Assembly (NCBI GenBank): GCA_035541895.1
Contig: DATKMK010000123.1
Location: 1-16,814 of the forward strand
DNA length: 16,814 bases
Source of the DNA: DATKMK01 sp035541895
Lineage (GTDB): Bacteria; Desulfobacterota; Binatia; HRBIN30; JACQVA1
Direction of reading: 5' to 3'
Shown in pieces: positions 15,571-16,814 of this stretch (its first letter is position 1; every line of letters starts with the position of its first letter). The notes beneath the pieces were generated by a model. That model was not told the DNA's origin. It ran no database searches and was given only the letters and a program-made list of their open reading frames with translations. The translations under genes were made by a program, and so were the position numbers.

Positions 15571-15591
15571 GGCATGCTAGTAATGGCATGC
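15571..15591 (+). promoter_or_regulatory. Candidate operator at the toxin-antitoxin start
   Basis: GGCATGC occurs twice, at 15571-15577 and 15585-15591, so the self-complementary GCATGC cores are 14 nt apart; TAGTAAT lies between them. The second copy ends 1 nt before the toxin ATG. TAGTAA (15578-15583) could be a -10 element and no SD precedes the toxin, so the mRNA might be nearly leaderless. Binding by the XRE antitoxin is inferred. Confidence 0.4.
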
Positions 15592-15592
15592 G

Positions 15593-15970
15593 ATGTCGTC
15601 ACGGAAACCGCTCTTCTGGGCGGGTGCTTGCAAAGAGGACCTCAAGCGATTTCCGGACGAAGTCCAAGACACGATGGGCTACGCGCTCGACCTCGCCCAG
15701 CAGGGCAATAGGCATCTCGACGCGAAACCGCTCTCTGGATTCGGTGGTGCCGGGGTGCTTGAGATCGTCGACGACTTTCAGGGCAATGCGTATCGCGCCG
15801 TGTACACCGTGAAATTTGCGGGCGCGGTCTACGCATTGCACGCGTTTCAGAAGAAGTCGAAGAAGGGCATTGCGACGCCGCATCGCGACATGGATCTGGT
15901 TCGAGCCCGATTGAAAAGCGCTGAGACGCACTACGCTGGATGGATTAGGCAACAAGCGGAGAACGACTGA
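15593..15970 (+). CDS. RelE/HigB-type toxin (phage Gp49-like family)
   Basis: A 125-aa protein of the HigB-like/phage-derived Gp49-like family (PF05973). These are ribosome-dependent mRNA interferases in the RelE superfamily. The signature strands and basic tail are KPLSGFGGAGVLEIVDDF (45-62), YRAVYTVKFAGAVYALHAF (67-85), then QKKSKKGIATP (86-96). The basic KKSKKG stretch is where RelE/HigB toxins contact RNA. A C-terminal helix (about 98-120) completes the fold. ATG 15593 has no SD but abuts the candidate operator. Its TGA overlaps the antitoxin ATG (TGATG), so the two are translationally coupled, with the toxin first as in HigBA systems. Confidence 0.9.
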   Translation: MSSRKPLFWAGACKEDLKRFPDEVQDTMGYALDLAQQGNRHLDAKPLSGFGGAGVLEIVDDFQGNAYRAVYTVKFAGAVYALHAFQKKSKKGIATPHRDMDLVRARLKSAETHYAGWIRQQAEND

Positions 15971-16296
15971 TGAGAAAAGAGAGCGTGGAAGCGAGCAGTG
16001 GGAATGTCTTTGCCGATCTTGGGTATCCGGACGCCGAAGAAGCGCTCGCGAAGGCTCGGCTCGCTCAGCGCATTGCTGCGCTGATTCAGCGGAAGAGATT
16101 GAACCAGGCGCAAGCGGCGACGCTCCTTGGCATCGATCAGCCCAAAATCTCCAAGCTGCTGCGGGGTCGCCTCCGCGAGTTTTCCACCGACCGCTTGTTC
16201 CGGTTCCTGAATGCCCTGGGGCAAGACGTCCGCATCGTCATCCGTACCAAGCCGCACTCCCGACGCCGCGCGACGGTGAGCGTGGTCGCGGCGTAG
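15970..16296 (+). CDS. XRE-family antitoxin (HigA-like)
   Basis: A 108-aa protein with a single XRE-type helix-turn-helix at about 44-66 (LNQAQAATLLGIDQPKISKLLRG, read in two pieces: the LNQAQAATLLG helix, then IDQPKISKLLRG). It belongs to the HigA2/HTH_37-like group that starts with a short acidic strand (NVFADLGYPDAEEA, 12-25). It should neutralise the upstream toxin and repress the operon. GGAG about 9 nt upstream, inside the toxin 3' end, and the one-base stop/start overlap fix the start. The basic C-terminus (TKPHSRRRAT) is unusual and may be a tail beyond the domain. Confidence 0.9.
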   Translation: MRKESVEASSGNVFADLGYPDAEEALAKARLAQRIAALIQRKRLNQAQAATLLGIDQPKISKLLRGRLREFSTDRLFRFLNALGQDVRIVIRTKPHSRRRATVSVVAA

Positions 16297-16338
16297 CGCG
16301 GCCCCCGGGATAGCTCAACGCTGCGAAGCGCGCAGTTT

Positions 16339-16814
16339 ATGAGTGCAAGCTGTAAACACGGCCTGAATCCGCGGTTCTGTGCCGAATGTCGGCGAACCAA
16401 AGAAGCTGAGCCGTTGCACCCCGACGCTTTTCGCCTCACGAGCGACGGGATTCCTCTGATACTACTTCACCTCGAACCTGACTCGCAGAGTGCCACGGCG
16501 CTACTGTTGGAAGGCCCCTCCGCTGGGATTGCGACCGTTGAACAAGCCGGCTTGAAAAATATTGACTTGGTGGATGACCTTCGCGGTCGTGAGATCGTCG
16601 AACAACTCCACGCTCTCGCCTTGAGTCTTGGCTATCTTTTCCGCCCAAATTGGCCGCTCACCGTTCGAGAGCAAACCGAGGAGGGTCCCTCACACTGCTA
16701 CCAGTGCAGGACAGAGGTGTCACTCGAGAAGGGGTTACTGGGCTGCCGTCAGTGCTACTACTACGTCTGCCAATGCGGCAGGTGCCTGTGCGGGTACACG
16801 GGGATGAACTATCG
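16339..16814 (+). CDS. Cysteine-rich, probably zinc-binding protein of unknown function (3' end outside window)
   Basis: 158 codons are open from ATG 16339 to the window edge with no stop. The N-terminus has CKHGLNPRFCAEC (Cys5, His7, Cys14, Cys17), a compact zinc-knuckle pattern. The middle (about 30-115) is an ordinary mixed alpha/beta region including ILLHLEPDS and REIVEQLHALALSLGYLFRP. A second cluster follows: Cys120, Cys123, Cys136, Cys139, Cys144, Cys146, Cys149 and Cys151 (CYQC...CRQC...CQCGRCLC). Eight cysteines in about 32 residues suggest two metal sites. Codon use is noticeably less GC-biased than in the main catabolic genes, which suggests horizontal acquisition. The SD is weak. 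It follows the toxin-antitoxin pair by 42 nt on the same strand. I do not recognise the family; the C-terminus is not visible. Confidence 0.7.
   Translation, partial: MSASCKHGLNPRFCAECRRTKEAEPLHPDAFRLTSDGIPLILLHLEPDSQSATALLLEGPSAGIATVEQAGLKNIDLVDDLRGREIVEQLHALALSLGYLFRPNWPLTVREQTEEGPSHCYQCRTEVSLEKGLLGCRQCYYYVCQCGRCLCGYTGMNY

Noticed and set aside
15574..15592. Extra ATG codons just upstream of the toxin start
   Set aside because: They lie in other reading frames from the toxin and lead to peptides without toxin-family features.
16321..16338. CTGCG/CGCAG stem followed by TTT after the antitoxin
   Set aside because: A stem of only 5 bp with three Ts, ending next to the following ATG, is too weak to call a terminator.

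Overview
The window is GC-rich, densely coded bacterial chromosome. The mixture of acyl-CoA catabolism genes, a BBP2-type outer-membrane porin, a membrane-anchored dihaem cytochrome c and a LolA-like periplasmic protein points to a Gram-negative bacterium. A deltaproteobacterial or Binatota/Rokubacteria-like lineage would fit, but this placement is inferred from gene content and style. No rRNA, tRNA, CRISPR array, transposase or integrase was seen.

Left part (1-4577): a truncated SCP-x/Ltp-type thiolase (-) diverges from an alpha/beta hydrolase (+). They are followed by an acyl-CoA dehydrogenase and an aldehyde dehydrogenase, both on the minus strand. With the AMP-dependent acyl-CoA ligase (8319), the SDR (13263) and the crotonase (14152), these make up a toolkit for activating and oxidising a carboxylic, alcohol or aldehyde substrate. 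The substrate cannot be read from the sequence. The thiolase lacks the usual nucleophilic cysteine and the crotonase lacks the usual second catalytic glutamate, so this is probably not plain fatty-acid beta-oxidation.

Middle (4657-7444): three minus-strand genes encode a stand-alone receiver-domain response regulator, a BBP2-like porin and a dihaem cytochrome c. Strong hairpins lie in the gaps. From 7532 a compact plus-strand run begins: LolA-like protein, acyl-CoA ligase, thiL, larB, then two small orphan helical ORFs. Gaps are about 10 nt or less, and the last two ORFs overlap. A palindromic repeat is inserted in frame inside the acyl-CoA ligase.

Right part (12205-16814): an apparent frameshifted gene remnant, a gamma-glutamylcyclotransferase-like gene (-), the SDR and the crotonase lead into an accessory-looking segment of less biased base composition. 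That segment holds an orphan DUF433 antitoxin-like gene whose C-terminus is made by a palindromic repeat, a HigB/HigA-type toxin-antitoxin pair with a candidate operator, and an unrecognised cysteine-rich zinc-binding-type protein that runs off the window edge.

The best candidates for something undescribed are the small-ORF module after larB (11774-12647) and the cysteine-rich protein beside the toxin-antitoxin pair (16339 onward).
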